Assembly: GCF_024158125.1 (NCBI RefSeq)
Contig: NZ_JAMZFT010000001.1
Span: forward strand, 248,001-312,000
Reading direction: 5' to 3'
DNA length: 64,000 nucleotides
From: Futiania mangrovi
GTDB lineage: Bacteria; Pseudomonadota; Alphaproteobacteria; Futianiales; Futianiaceae
The position numbers were made by a program, and so were the translations under genes. Every line of letters begins with the position of its first letter. Position 1 is the stretch's first letter. The notes under the pieces were generated by a model. That model did no database searches. It was given only the letters and a program-made list of their open reading frames with translations, and was not told the origin of the DNA. This document shows positions 49,093 through 61,670 of this stretch, piece after piece.

Positions 49093-50475
49093 CTATGGGA
49101 AGTCGCCCGTGGCGGTCCCGGTACCGCGGGTGCCGGCCCTCCACGGTCCTGTGCGCAGCGCCGCGCCGTTGAAGAGACCGTAGCTCACCATGCCCGCCGC
49201 CACCGCGGCGAACAGGACCCCGGTCGTCAGCGCGTCCATCGCGTGCGCCACCGCGAGCACCGCCACGATTACGGCGAGCCGAACCACCGACCCGCTCACC
49301 GGCCAGAACAGCGTGCCGAGGCCCTGGCTCGCGAAATAGAGGGCAAGCCCAAGCCCGAAGAAGCCATAGGCCGGGCCGACGATGCCGAGGGCCTGTTCCG
49401 CAACCGCGGTTACCGCCGCCTCGCGCGTGAAGAGCGGCACCCAGAGGTCGGGGACCGTCGCGACGGTGATGCCGATCGTGCCGACCAGCGCAGCAGCGAT
49501 CAGCGCGCCCGTCCAACCGATACGCACCGCGCGCGCCCGCCGTCCCGCGCCCGCATTGCCGCCCACCATGGCGATGAGCGCCGCGCCCACGCCGAAGATC
49601 AGAGGAGTCATGAGCAGCTCGAGCCGGGCCGCGATCGCATAGCCCGCCAGCGCCTCCAGCCCGATGCGGCCCGCGACCGCCGCGACCAGCAGCGAGGCTG
49701 AGACGGTCAGCAGCGACTGGGTGCCCGCGAGCATCCCCGACGCGAGACAACGGCGCACGAGGCCCCACGGCACCGGTACCCGGAAGGTCAGGCGAAACCC
49801 CGCCCGGCCCGTGAGCACATAGGCAAGCAGCCCGGCCGCACCCAGGCCATAGGCCGTCAGCACCGCGAGCGCAGCCCCGCCCATGCCGCCCCAGCCGATC
49901 AGCGGCCAGGCGAGGCCTGCGTGGATCGCCGTCACCGCGGCGATGCCGGCCATGGGCACGACCATCTCGCCGGTGCCGCGCAGCAGCCCCGCCGTCATGT
50001 TGAACAACCACACCGCCAACATGCCGGGGAAGAATACCGCGCCATAGGCGACGGCTGCGTCCAGCGCCGCGCCGCTGCCGCCGAGCAGGCGGAAGAACGA
50101 GGGCCCTGCCACGGTCAGCAGCCCGCCCATCACGCCCGCGCCGATCAGCGCGATAACCATGGCCGCGCGCGCAACGTCCGCGCAGGCCCGCGCGTCGCCC
50201 GATCCGCTGGCCCGCGCCATCGCGCCCGATACCGCGCCGCCGATCGCGCCCGCCGAAAGCATCGCGGTCAGCATGTAGAGCGGGAAGACGAGTGCCGAGC
50301 CAGCAAGAGCATCGATGCCGAGCTGCCCGATGGCCGCGCCCTCGACGACGCTGATGGTGATCTGGATGAGCGCGCCCGCAACGGTCGGCACGGCAAGGCG
50401 CGCGAGCGTCGGCCCGATGGCGCCGTCGAGGATCCGCATACGCCGCGCAGCCGACTTCTGCTCGCCCCCTGCCAC
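49093..50475 (-). CDS. MATE-family efflux transporter
   Basis: This 460-residue membrane protein has twelve predicted helices in two homologous halves; each half starts with a MATE-like segment (LARLAVPTVAGALIQI and LASGMLAGTQSLLTVSA). MATE proteins export cationic compounds in exchange for H+ or Na+. The frame starts with GTG at 50475; ATG 50439 (MRILDGAIG) would be equally sensible. The substrate is unknown. Confidence 0.88.
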   Translation of the reverse strand: MAGGEQKSAARRMRILDGAIGPTLARLAVPTVAGALIQITISVVEGAAIGQLGIDALAGSALVFPLYMLTAMLSAGAIGGAVSGAMARASGSGDARACADVARAAMVIALIGAGVMGGLLTVAGPSFFRLLGGSGAALDAAVAYGAVFFPGMLAVWLFNMTAGLLRGTGEMVVPMAGIAAVTAIHAGLAWPLIGWGGMGGAALAVLTAYGLGAAGLLAYVLTGRAGFRLTFRVPVPWGLVRRCLASGMLAGTQSLLTVSASLLVAAVAGRIGLEALAGYAIAARLELLMTPLIFGVGAALIAMVGGNAGAGRRARAVRIGWTGALIAAALVGTIGITVATVPDLWVPLFTREAAVTAVAEQALGIVGPAYGFFGLGLALYFASQGLGTLFWPVSGSVVRLAVIVAVLAVAHAMDALTTGVLFAAVAAGMVSYGLFNGAALRTGPWRAGTRGTGTATGDFP

Positions 50476-50668
50476 CCGCGCCGCCCTTTTCGGATAACTG
50501 CCCCGTGGGGACGTTAGGCAGAACCGCGAGAACCCTCAAGCGGATCGGATAGCCGAACGTCCACGATGCAGAATCCGGCGGAGGGGGGAATTGGGCGCTG
50601 GCTTCGGTTTTGACGGGTGGCGGATTGTTCGGCAGAATTGCAATCGGAAATGGAATTGGGGCGGGAAA

Positions 50669-51016
50669 ATGAGCCAGATACAGCGTGGTGCAGACGGCCA
50701 ATCGGCTCAGAATTCGACAATCAGCGCGGATACACGGGCGCAACTCAACTATGATGCCCAGAAGAAATCGATGCTGGTGTCCTATCTGTTGTGGATCTTT
50801 CTCGGCTGGTTCGGGGCGCACCGGTTCTATCTTGGGCGGATCGTCTCGGGCCTGATCCTGCTCGCCCTCACCATCCTCACCTTCCTGATCGGGATGGTCA
50901 CGCTCGGCTTCGGCAGCTTTCTGATGGCCATTCCGGCGATCTGGGTCCTGGTCGACGCCTTCCTCATCCCCGGCATTGTCCGGCGCGCCAACCAGGCGCT
51001 CATCGCCCGGCTCTGA
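50669..51016 (+). CDS. TM2-domain protein
   Basis: This 115-residue protein has a polar N-terminus and the TM2 pattern LLWIFLGWFGAHRFYLGR, then a second helix pair LILLALTILTFLIG. TM2 proteins are small helical hairpin membrane proteins of unclear role. GGGGCGGGA precedes ATG 50669, and the frame's longer upstream part is rejected. It may be cotranscribed with the frameshifted gene behind it (65 bases). Confidence 0.82.
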   Translation: MSQIQRGADGQSAQNSTISADTRAQLNYDAQKKSMLVSYLLWIFLGWFGAHRFYLGRIVSGLILLALTILTFLIGMVTLGFGSFLMAIPAIWVLVDAFLIPGIVRRANQALIARL

Positions 51017-51080
51017 GAGGCGCCTTCGTCTTCAAGCGGCTTCTCCCGAACACTGCACCCTAACCGATGGAGGCCGGGAT

Positions 51081-51813
51081 ATGCGCGTCCTGATGCTTGT
51101 GCTGCCCCTTCTGACCTCGCTGGCCGCTCTCGCGCCGCAGGCGTCAGCGGAGATCAAGGTGGCGCTGAGCGGCAGTGCGCGAGGCCTATGGCCAGAAGGT
51201 GCGCGAGGAACAGGCGCGCTGGGCCGCCCACATGGAGCGCGTCCTGGCGGACCCCAAGGCGTCGGTGAACCTTGCCGATGCGAGCGCGCATGACGAGGCG
51301 CGCGCCGTGGCCCTGCTCGCCGCGGGGCGCCGGGTTTTCATGCGCAATGACAAGATGTCCTTCAGCGAGGGCAGGGCGGTCGTTCAGACCTTTATGCCCT
51401 ACACCCTGCCGCAGCGGCTGGCCGCGATCCCCAAGCCCGATCAGGGGTTCAACTGGGAGGACTGGTTCGACAAGACAGCCTCGGCGGGCAAGCGCACCGG
51501 CTACGACGTCTATTGCCGGATGGACCCGGCTGCATTGTCGAACATCGATAAGGGCGCGCTGTTCGAGGTGGACGCGAAACTCGCAAGCTTCGGCCGCTCC
51601 GTCGTGCTGGAGTGCACACCGGCAGTGATCGAGGACCGAAAGCTGTGCGACCTGGCCGACGGGGGCAAGTATTGCGAGACCGTACACACCTGCCAGAGCG
51701 GGGAATACCGGCTGGTTCTGCGCAACGAGAGCGGCGATCTCAGCCACATCGACGCCGTGTACCCGAACGCCGCCGATCCGGACGAGTGGCAACATTCGCA
51801 ACGCTGGCGCTAA
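51081..51813 (+). pseudogene. Frameshifted secreted protein gene
   Basis: ATG 51081, with GGAGG nearby, opens a perfect signal peptide (MRVLMLVLPLLTSLAALAPQ to ASA), but that frame then reads into Arg/Gly-rich nonsense and stops at 51293. From GTG 51175 another frame, one base later in register, runs 213 codons to 51813. It has a normal composition, four or five cysteines (YDVYCRMD, LECTPAV, YCETVHTCQ) and no signal peptide of its own. Removing one base near 51165-51174 would join both into a secreted protein of about 240 residues. It is either a fresh pseudogene or a sequencing error. No family is recognised. Confidence 0.55.
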
Positions 51814-51876
51814 GGTGTTCCAACCGGGACACCGGGAAGGGATCGGGCAGCTACGCCGGACGCGCGTTCCGGCCAC

Positions 51877-51905
51877 GCGCCTTTCTGGCCAGGCGCCTTT
51901 CTGGC
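51877..51905 (+). repeat. Short tandem repeat
   Basis: The 13-mer GCGCCTTTCTGGC occurs at 51877-51889 and 51893-51905, a 16-base period. It lies in the gap before the CoA-transferase gene. No function is evident. Confidence 0.5.
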
Positions 51906-52011
51906 TTTTGCGCGCGATGTGCTGACCGTGCCTCGGTGAGCGCGGCGCTTCAGCAGGGGCTGTGCCCTCGCACCGAACAGGGACCAACAGCTGCAAAGCG
52001 GGGTAGAGAAA

Positions 52012-53178
52012 TTGGCAGCACCCGACGCCTGGCAACCGCTCGAAGGGGTGCGGATCGTCGACTTCTCGATGCTCCTGCCCGGTCCGCTGACGACCGTCGT
52101 TCTGGCCGACCTCGGGGCAGAGGTCATCAAGGTCGAACCGCCCGGCGGCGACTACGCCCGCCAGATGAAGAACAACACGCTCAAGGGCACCAATCGCAAC
52201 AAGCGGAGCATCGCGCTCGACCTGAAGGTCGCGTCCGCGCGCCAGGTCGTTGACCGGCTGGCCGCCTGGGCCGATGTGGTCGTCGAGGGCTTCAGGCCGG
52301 GTGTCGCTGACAAGCTGGGCTTCGGCCCTGCGCGGCTGAGAGGCATCAACCCGGGGCTGATCTATTGCTCCATCTCTGGCTTCGGGCAGACCGGGCCGGC
52401 GCGCACCCATCCGGGGCACGACCTCGCCTACATGGCCATGGGCGGCGGCATGGCGCACAAGGGGCAATTGCGCTCCCCGCCGCAGCGGGCGGCGCTTCCC
52501 GTGGCGGATTACCTCGGCGGTGCCTATGCCGGTATCGCGATCCTGGCCGCGCTCAGGGAGCGGGACAGGACCGGCAAGGGCATCGCCATCGACCTGAGCC
52601 TCTACGAGTCGGTCCTGTTCGCGACCCTGATGCGTTTCGGGCCCGAAACCCCGCCCACGTCGCTGACCCATCTCTTTCCCGCCAACGACGTTTTCGCGTG
52701 CGCAGACGGGAAGCAACTCGCGCTCACCGTCGTCGAACAGAAATTCTGGGACAATTTCGTGGCTGCCGTGGGCGGTGCGTTTCCGGAAATCGCGTCGCCC
52801 GACTTTGCGGACGAGCAGGGGCGCCTGGAACACCACCTGCGTCTGATGGACCTGCTCGACGCGATGTTCTCAACGCGCCCCGCGGCGGAGTGGATCGCGC
52901 TGCTCGAGAGATACGACGTGCCGGCGGCGATTTGCGTGACGCCGGCCGAGGCGCTGGCGTCCGCGCACGCCCGGGCGCGCGCGCTGCACCATGAGACGGC
53001 GGAGGGGCCCGTCATGCCGTTTCCGGCCGTCACGGACCGCGGGCGCGTGCCGCCGCCGCGGCGTGGGGCGCCGCCGCTGTCCATGGACGCGCACGCCATC
53101 CTCGAGCAGATCGGGTTCGAAAGGGACGAGGCCGCGAGGCTGCTGGCCGACGGGGCCGTCGTCGCACCCCCGTCCTGA
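52012..53178 (+). CDS. Class III CoA-transferase (CaiB/BaiF family)
   Basis: The 388-residue protein has the N-terminal CoA-binding LEGVRIVDFSMLLPGPL, ADLGAEVIKVEPPGGDYAR, the NKRSIALDLK segment and the catalytic Asp in PGHDLAYMAMGG. It moves CoA between carboxylic acids or racemises 2-methylacyl-CoA; the FGQTGP and GHDLAY context fits the racemase-like AMACR subgroup as well as transferases. It begins with TTG at 52012, with GTAGAGAAA ahead, since no ATG stands before the conserved start. It is convergent with the N-ATPase operon. Confidence 0.85.
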   Translation: MAAPDAWQPLEGVRIVDFSMLLPGPLTTVVLADLGAEVIKVEPPGGDYARQMKNNTLKGTNRNKRSIALDLKVASARQVVDRLAAWADVVVEGFRPGVADKLGFGPARLRGINPGLIYCSISGFGQTGPARTHPGHDLAYMAMGGGMAHKGQLRSPPQRAALPVADYLGGAYAGIAILAALRERDRTGKGIAIDLSLYESVLFATLMRFGPETPPTSLTHLFPANDVFACADGKQLALTVVEQKFWDNFVAAVGGAFPEIASPDFADEQGRLEHHLRLMDLLDAMFSTRPAAEWIALLERYDVPAAICVTPAEALASAHARARALHHETAEGPVMPFPAVTDRGRVPPPRRGAPPLSMDAHAILEQIGFERDEAARLLADGAVVAPPS

Positions 53179-53280
53179 ACATTTGGGCAGCGCAGGAGGC
53201 AAGCGCCCACCGGCGGCATGTTGAGATGGCGGAAGGTGTTGCACATCCGCACAGGCCAGGGACAGGGCGGGTAGGGGCGC

Positions 53281-54105
53281 TCAGCGGGCTGACGCGCCAC
53301 CGCCGGAAACCTCGATGATCTCCTCGGTCATCTGCTCCTGGCGTGCCTGCTGAAACTCGGTACGCAGGTCCTTCGCCATGCGGCGTACGTTCGATTGCGC
53401 GCGCGCCATCGCCTCCGCGCGGGCCGCGTTCTCCGCCGCGAAGGCCAGCATCAGCGCCTCGCATAGCTCGGTGAAGACATACTCCTCCACGAGCGCGGCC
53501 AGCAGGGGTGCAGGCGCGAGGTTGGTAAGAGGCTGCCGTTCGCGTTCGGGCGGAAAGCGGCCGAAGTCGAACGGGAACAGCCGCCGGCGCACAGGCGGCT
53601 CGGCGGGCGCGGCAGGGTCGGCGAAAAGGATGTGCACGGCCTTACCCGGAGCCTGCGCGAGATGGGCGAAGAGCGCATCGGCCAGCCGGCTTGCAAGGCC
53701 CGGTACCTCCGGCGCGTGCGCGACCATGTCGGCGTACCAGAAGGGCTCCTCCTCCCCAAACGCCGCGAGCGTCCGCGCGCCGATGATCATGAGCTGCGCG
53801 CCGCCCGCCCGCTCTGCCGCCGCGGCGTCGGCCAGCCGGTCGGCGTGTGCCCCGCAGAACCCTTGCGAGGCGCCGACCACGATCGACAGGGCGGCGTCCG
53901 GCTGCCCGGCGGCGGGAACGTCCAGCATGGTGCCGAGCACCGCCGACAGCGCGCTGGCGACCGTCCCCTCTTGCTTGCGGATCGCCTCCAGGTGGGTGCG
54001 GGTCTCGGCCTGGTGTGCGGCGGCGATGGCGCGCAGCGTCGAGACGATGCTCTCGATCTGTCCGATGTTCCCGATCCGCTGCTGGATGTCTTCAGGCCGG
54101 TTCAT
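53281..54105 (-). CDS. atpG: N-ATPase gamma subunit
   Basis: A 274-residue, divergent gamma subunit of the rotor shaft: the N-terminal helix reads [22 protein letters not shown] and the C-terminal one [17 protein letters not shown], the two coiled-coil ends. The usual family identity is weak in the middle, as in other N-ATPases. It is last in atpDCQRBEFAG, and its ATG overlaps the atpA stop. It converges on the CoA-transferase gene with a 102-base gap. Confidence 0.88.
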   Translation of the reverse strand: MNRPEDIQQRIGNIGQIESIVSTLRAIAAAHQAETRTHLEAIRKQEGTVASALSAVLGTMLDVPAAGQPDAALSIVVGASQGFCGAHADRLADAAAAERAGGAQLMIIGARTLAAFGEEEPFWYADMVAHAPEVPGLASRLADALFAHLAQAPGKAVHILFADPAAPAEPPVRRRLFPFDFGRFPPERERQPLTNLAPAPLLAALVEEYVFTELCEALMLAFAAENAARAEAMARAQSNVRRMAKDLRTEFQQARQEQMTEEIIEVSGGGASAR

Positions 54106-55607
54106 TCGCCGCGCTCCGGCAGGTGTCCGGCGGCGGAGCGCACGCAGGCGACGAGCGCGGCGCGGGTGTCGTCATCGAGGTCCGAGGGATCCTCGCGGAA
54201 CGCCGCAAGCGCGGCGTTTTCCGCGATCAGCGGTTCGAGCGCGTCCTTCAGGCGGGAGAAGTCCTCCAGCGCCACGTCGTCGAGCGCGCCGTCGGAGAGG
54301 GCTGCCAGCAACGCCACCTGCGCCGCGGGGGTGAGCGGTGCGTAGCGCTTCTGCGCCAGCAGCGCCCCGATCCGCTCCCCGCGCGCGAGCCTCGCCTTCA
54401 TCGCGGCATCGCCGAAGCCGCCGAAGCGGGAGAACATCTTCATCTCCAGATATTGCGCATAATCGAGCCGCACGCGGCCCGCGACCTTCTTCAGCGCGCC
54501 GGGCTGGGCTTTGCTGCCGACGCGGCTGACCGACAGGCCGACGTCGACGGCGGGGCGCTGGTTGCCCGCGAACAGCGCCGACGAGGTCACGATCTGCCCG
54601 TCCGATATCGAGATGAGATTGGTCGGGATGTAGGCGGAGAGGTTGCCTTCCTCGATTTCCGCGATGGGCAGGGCGGTGAGCGAGCCGCCCCCCTTCGCCT
54701 CGGCGAGCTTCGCCGAGCGTTCCAGCAGGCGCGCGTGCAGGTAGAAGATGTCGCCCGGATAGGCCTCCCGCCCCGGCGGCTCGCGGGCGAGCAGGGCAAG
54801 CTCCCGGTGCACGGCGGCGTGCTTGGTCAGGTCGTCGTAGACGATCAGCGCATGCCCGCCCCGGTCGCGGAACCATTCCGCCATCGTCGTCGCCGCGAAG
54901 GGGGCGAGCCAGCGCAGCCCCGGCTCCGCCGTGGCGGGGGCAACGACGAAGATCGTGCGGTCGAACGGCCCGCGGTTGCGCACCGCCTCGATCACGCGGC
55001 GTACCTCGGTGGTGCGCTGGCCGATGGACACATAGACCGAGACGATGTCGCTTGCCTTCTGGTTCAGGATCGTGTCGACGGCGATGGAGGTCTTGCCGGT
55101 GCTGCGCTCCCCGATGATCAGTTCCCGCTGGCCGCGGCCGATGGCGAACAGCGCGTCCACGACCAGGATTCCGGTGGCGAGCGGCACGCTCACGAAATCG
55201 CGGTCGACGATCGCGGGCGCGGGCCGTTCGGTCTCGACGGTCTCTCCGGTCTCGATTGCGGGCTGACCGTCGAGCGGTCGGCCCAGCGGATCGACGACGC
55301 GGCCGAGCAGGGCTTCGCCCACCGGGACCGACAGCGCCCGCCCCGTGCGCGCGACGCCGGCGCCCGCTTCGACGCCGTCCATGGGGTCGAGAAAGGCGGC
55401 TTGCAGCACATCCTCGTCGAGATTGAGCACGAAGCCGCGCGCGCCCGTCGGAAACGTCAGGATCTCGCCAAGCGACGCTCCGGGCAGCCCGGCGACCCGG
55501 GCAAGGCCGTCGGCGATCTCGGTCACCACGCCCGTTTCCTCCGCCTCCGCGCCGAGCGGGGTCTCCGACACGCGCCGCTTCAGGTCATCGAGCAGTGGAT
55601 CGGTCAT
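54102..55607 (-). CDS. atpA: N-ATPase alpha subunit
   Basis: The 501-residue alpha subunit has a beta-barrel N-domain, the P-loop GERSTGKTS in place of the usual [20 protein letters not shown], and the signature [14 protein letters not shown] with the arginine finger SRVGS. It forms the non-catalytic nucleotide sites of the head. ATG 55607 overlaps the end of atpF by 23 bases; a TTG three codons earlier is less likely. The stop is coupled to atpG. Confidence 0.95.
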   Translation of the reverse strand: MTDPLLDDLKRRVSETPLGAEAEETGVVTEIADGLARVAGLPGASLGEILTFPTGARGFVLNLDEDVLQAAFLDPMDGVEAGAGVARTGRALSVPVGEALLGRVVDPLGRPLDGQPAIETGETVETERPAPAIVDRDFVSVPLATGILVVDALFAIGRGQRELIIGERSTGKTSIAVDTILNQKASDIVSVYVSIGQRTTEVRRVIEAVRNRGPFDRTIFVVAPATAEPGLRWLAPFAATTMAEWFRDRGGHALIVYDDLTKHAAVHRELALLAREPPGREAYPGDIFYLHARLLERSAKLAEAKGGGSLTALPIAEIEEGNLSAYIPTNLISISDGQIVTSSALFAGNQRPAVDVGLSVSRVGSKAQPGALKKVAGRVRLDYAQYLEMKMFSRFGGFGDAAMKARLARGERIGALLAQKRYAPLTPAAQVALLAALSDGALDDVALEDFSRLKDALEPLIAENAALAAFREDPSDLDDDTRAALVACVRSAAGHLPERGE

Positions 55608-56340
55608 CGTCGGCAAGCGCCTTCGTCAGCTTGGCAATGTCATGGGCGAGCGAATTGCGGACCGCGCCCGAGGTCGAGCGTAGCTCGAGCCCGGCGATCA
55701 TCTGCGGGTCCGTCTCGACTGGCAGGGCGGCGAGATCCGCGTCCCCGGCGAACCCCGAGAGCGCCGCGCGCACGGCGGCCTCCTCCTCCCCGCCGAGGGG
55801 GCGGGCCGCGACGATGCGCAGATCGCCGCCCGACAGCAGTGCGTGCCGGTCGCCTTCCGCCATGGCCGCGAGCGCCTCGGCAAGACGCGGCGCATAGCCC
55901 GCGGGCGTCGGCGGGTCGGGCATGTCGTCGGCGGCGCGGCGGGCGATGGCGGCGGCAAGCTCCTTGGCGCGGGCGACTGTGGCGCTCTCCGCATCGCGCC
56001 GGGTGCGTTCGGCGTCCTTGTGCGCCTCGGCGACGATCCGGGCGGCTTCCTGCCTCGCGGCATCGACCAGTCGCCTGTGCTCGGCCTCGGCATCTTCCTT
56101 CGCCTTGTCCAGAAGCTCCCGGCGGGCGGCGCGGTTGGCGTCGGCCTGTGCTTTCGCCTCCGCCGTGGCCGCCTCGGCCTGCTTGCGCGCCTCCTCCGCC
56201 TTCGCCATGGCCGCCGCGGTCTCCGCCTTGCGCGCCGCGATCATGTCCGCGACCGGCCGGAACAGGAAGTACCGGAGGATGGCCAGCAGAACCAGAAAGT
56301 TGACGATCTGGAACGCGAAGGTGACCCAGTCGAAGGTCAT
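55585..56340 (-). CDS. atpF: N-ATPase b subunit with delta-like C-terminal domain
   Basis: This protein has 251 residues, about 90 more than a usual b subunit. One membrane helix ([20 protein letters not shown]) is followed by a charged stalk helix (about 35-140), and then a globular C-terminal part (about 155-250; [35 protein letters not shown]) that looks like the C-terminal domain of delta (AtpH). No separate atpH is in the operon, which fits a fused peripheral stalk as in other N-ATPases. Confidence 0.92.
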   Translation of the reverse strand: MTFDWVTFAFQIVNFLVLLAILRYFLFRPVADMIAARKAETAAAMAKAEEARKQAEAATAEAKAQADANRAARRELLDKAKEDAEAEHRRLVDAARQEAARIVAEAHKDAERTRRDAESATVARAKELAAAIARRAADDMPDPPTPAGYAPRLAEALAAMAEGDRHALLSGGDLRIVAARPLGGEEEAAVRAALSGFAGDADLAALPVETDPQMIAGLELRSTSGAVRNSLAHDIAKLTKALADDDRSTAR

Positions 56341-56344
56341 GGGG

Positions 56345-56599
56345 TTAGGCGACGAACGGGTTGGCGAAGAGCAGGAGCAGCGCGATCACGAGGCAATAGA
56401 TCGCCATCGTCTCGATCATGGCGAGGCCGACGAACAGCGTGCGCGAGACGGTGCCTGCGGATTCCGGCTGGCGCGCGATGGCGTCCATCGCGGCTGCGAC
56501 CGCGCGGCCTTCCGCGAGCGCCGGGCCGATCGCCCCGAACGAAACCGCGATCACTGCGCCGAGCGCGCTGACGATCTTGATGTAGATATCCGGTGTCAC
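56345..56599 (-). CDS. atpE: N-ATPase c subunit (rotor ring)
   Basis: An 84-residue hairpin starting with GTG at 56599. Helix 1 holds GAIGPALAEGRAVAAA with Glu30, and helix 2 GLAMIETMAIYCLVIAL with Glu63, Thr64, Met65 and Tyr68. Aligned with the Na+-binding Ilyobacter c subunit, Glu30 stands for Gln32, Glu63 for Glu65, Thr64 for Ser66, Met65 for Thr67 and Tyr68 for Tyr70. The loop ARQPE is normal. This is the two-carboxylate motif of N-ATPases. The lost Thr67-equivalent leaves Na+ versus H+ open. Confidence 0.95.
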   Translation of the reverse strand: MTPDIYIKIVSALGAVIAVSFGAIGPALAEGRAVAAAMDAIARQPESAGTVSRTLFVGLAMIETMAIYCLVIALLLLFANPFVA

Positions 56600-57285
56600 G
56601 AACCTTTCTCCCTGCTGTCGGGCGCGGCCCCCTCGACCGCGGCGGCGATGAACACGAGCGCGAGCGTGGCGAAGATGTACGCCTGCACGGCGCCCGTCAG
56701 AAGGTCGAGCGCCATGAGCGGGATCGGCACGAACAGTCCCGCGAGCGACAGCACGATGCCGATCACGAAGACGCCGCTCATCACGTTGCCGAACAGGCGC
56801 ACCATCAGCGAGAAGGCGCGCGTCACCTGCTCGATCAGGTTGAGCGGCACCATCACCCATGTCGGGCGCGCGAAGCTCCTCAGATAGCCGGCGACGCCCT
56901 GCTCCCGGATGCCGAAACCGACGGTCGCGGCCAGCACGATGACGGCAAGAGCCGCATCGGTTTCCAGGTGCGCCGTCGGAGGCTCCAGCCCCGGCAGGAC
57001 CGAGATCCAGTTGGCCGCGAGGATGAAGACGAGCAGCGTCCCGATCAGCGGACGCAGGCGCGCCGGATCCCCGCCCACGGTCGCGCGGATCTGCGCGTCG
57101 AGCGTGCTGACGAACAGCTCCAGCACAGCCTGCGCGCCGGTGGGCGAGGGGCGCATCCGCCGGGTCAGCAGCACGCAGACGAGGCCCAGCGCGGCGACGA
57201 TCCCCCATGTGGTCACGACCGTCTCGCTGATCGCGACGGGCCCCAGTTCGAAGGCGGTCGTTACGCTGAAGGGCGAGGCGGTCAT
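56596..57285 (-). CDS. atpB: N-ATPase a subunit
   Basis: This membrane stator subunit has 229 residues and five to six helices. The essential arginine is Arg163 in SLMVRLFGNVMSG, and the last helix reads AVQAYIFATLALVFI. These make the two half channels facing the c ring. ATG 57285 overlaps the atpR stop (ATGA) and its own stop overlaps atpE (GTGA). A longer upstream frame is rejected. Confidence 0.95.
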   Translation of the reverse strand: MTASPFSVTTAFELGPVAISETVVTTWGIVAALGLVCVLLTRRMRPSPTGAQAVLELFVSTLDAQIRATVGGDPARLRPLIGTLLVFILAANWISVLPGLEPPTAHLETDAALAVIVLAATVGFGIREQGVAGYLRSFARPTWVMVPLNLIEQVTRAFSLMVRLFGNVMSGVFVIGIVLSLAGLFVPIPLMALDLLTGAVQAYIFATLALVFIAAAVEGAAPDSREKGS

Positions 57286-57557
57286 GGCAGCTCCCGTCTG
57301 ACCTTGCGGATCACCATGGCGCGCGCGGCGAAGACGCCTGCCGCCGCCGCCAGCAGCGGAAAGAGGCCCGCTTGCGCGCACAGCACGAGAAACCCCGCGA
57401 GCAGCGCAAGCCGCAGCACCTGCAGGCCGACCGCCCGCCAGTCACGTTCCAGGATGCGTTCGGTCAGCGGCAGCAGCGTGCGGAAATGCAGCCACCCCGC
57501 CGCGAAGCCCGCAACGCCCGCCAGGAGCGTCAGCAGGTAGGGTATCGCCGCGCTCAT
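57282..57557 (-). CDS. atpR: N-ATPase accessory membrane protein AtpR
   Basis: The 91-residue protein has three hydrophobic segments (IPYLLTLLAGVAGFAAGWLH, the LRLALLAGFLVLCAQAGLF region and LLAAAAGVFAARAMV). It fits AtpR by position between atpQ and atpB, a gene found only in N-ATPase operons. It is thought to help assemble the large c ring. It overlaps both neighbours by ATGA. Confidence 0.9.
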   Translation of the reverse strand: MSAAIPYLLTLLAGVAGFAAGWLHFRTLLPLTERILERDWRAVGLQVLRLALLAGFLVLCAQAGLFPLLAAAAGVFAARAMVIRKVRRELP

Positions 57558-57831
57558 TGTTCGTGCATCCAGCGGAAGGCGAGGAAGAGGCCCAGCGCGG
57601 CCCCTGCCATGGTCAGTGCGGCCGCCATGGCGATGCCGGTGCCGAGCAGGCCGTCGAGCCAGTTGCCGGCCAGCACGCCGAGCAGGGTGGGGCCGACGAT
57701 GATCCAGCCGAGCACGCCGATCTGGCCGAAGCGCCGGGCGAGAGAGGGCTCGGGATCGCGTTCTCCGGCCTCCGCACGGCCTTGGCTGCGCCGGGCTGCG
57801 TCCTTCAGCTTGTTGCCGCCATCCTCCACGC

Positions 57832-57835
<4 letters not shown>
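57554..57835 (-). CDS. atpQ: N-ATPase accessory protein AtpQ (AtpI-like)
   Basis: The 93-residue protein has a charged N-terminus and two helices with GVLGWIIVGPTLLGVLAGNWLD, the AtpI/AtpQ family pattern. AtpI-like proteins assist c-ring assembly or Mg2+ handling. ATG 57835 overlaps the atpC stop, and its stop overlaps atpR. Confidence 0.9.
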
Positions 57836-61530
<3,695 letters not shown>

Positions 61531-61592
61531 TGCGTTACCTTTCCCGGTGCGAAGGACCAAACACATTCTCGGCCTGCGCACCTATTCGCGCC

Positions 61593-61606
61593 TTGATCGA
61601 GGTCAC
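61593..61606. promoter_or_regulatory. Weak FNR/DNR-like site upstream of phaC
   Basis: TTGAT at 61593-61597, four bases, then GTCAC: one full half-site and a 3 of 5 match to ATCAA. It lies in the 140-base gap between phaC and the divergent transporter gene. Only suggestive. Confidence 0.25.
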
Positions 61607-61670
61607 TTCGTCAGGCGCGACAGTGTCGTTCCGTCCTTCCGCGCCAGAAATCGGGTCTGGAAGCACAGAG

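Noticed and set aside
48879-49172. A 97-codon plus-strand frame starting inside the tRNA-Leu gene
   Set aside because: It overlaps a perfect tRNA and runs into the MATE gene on the other strand.
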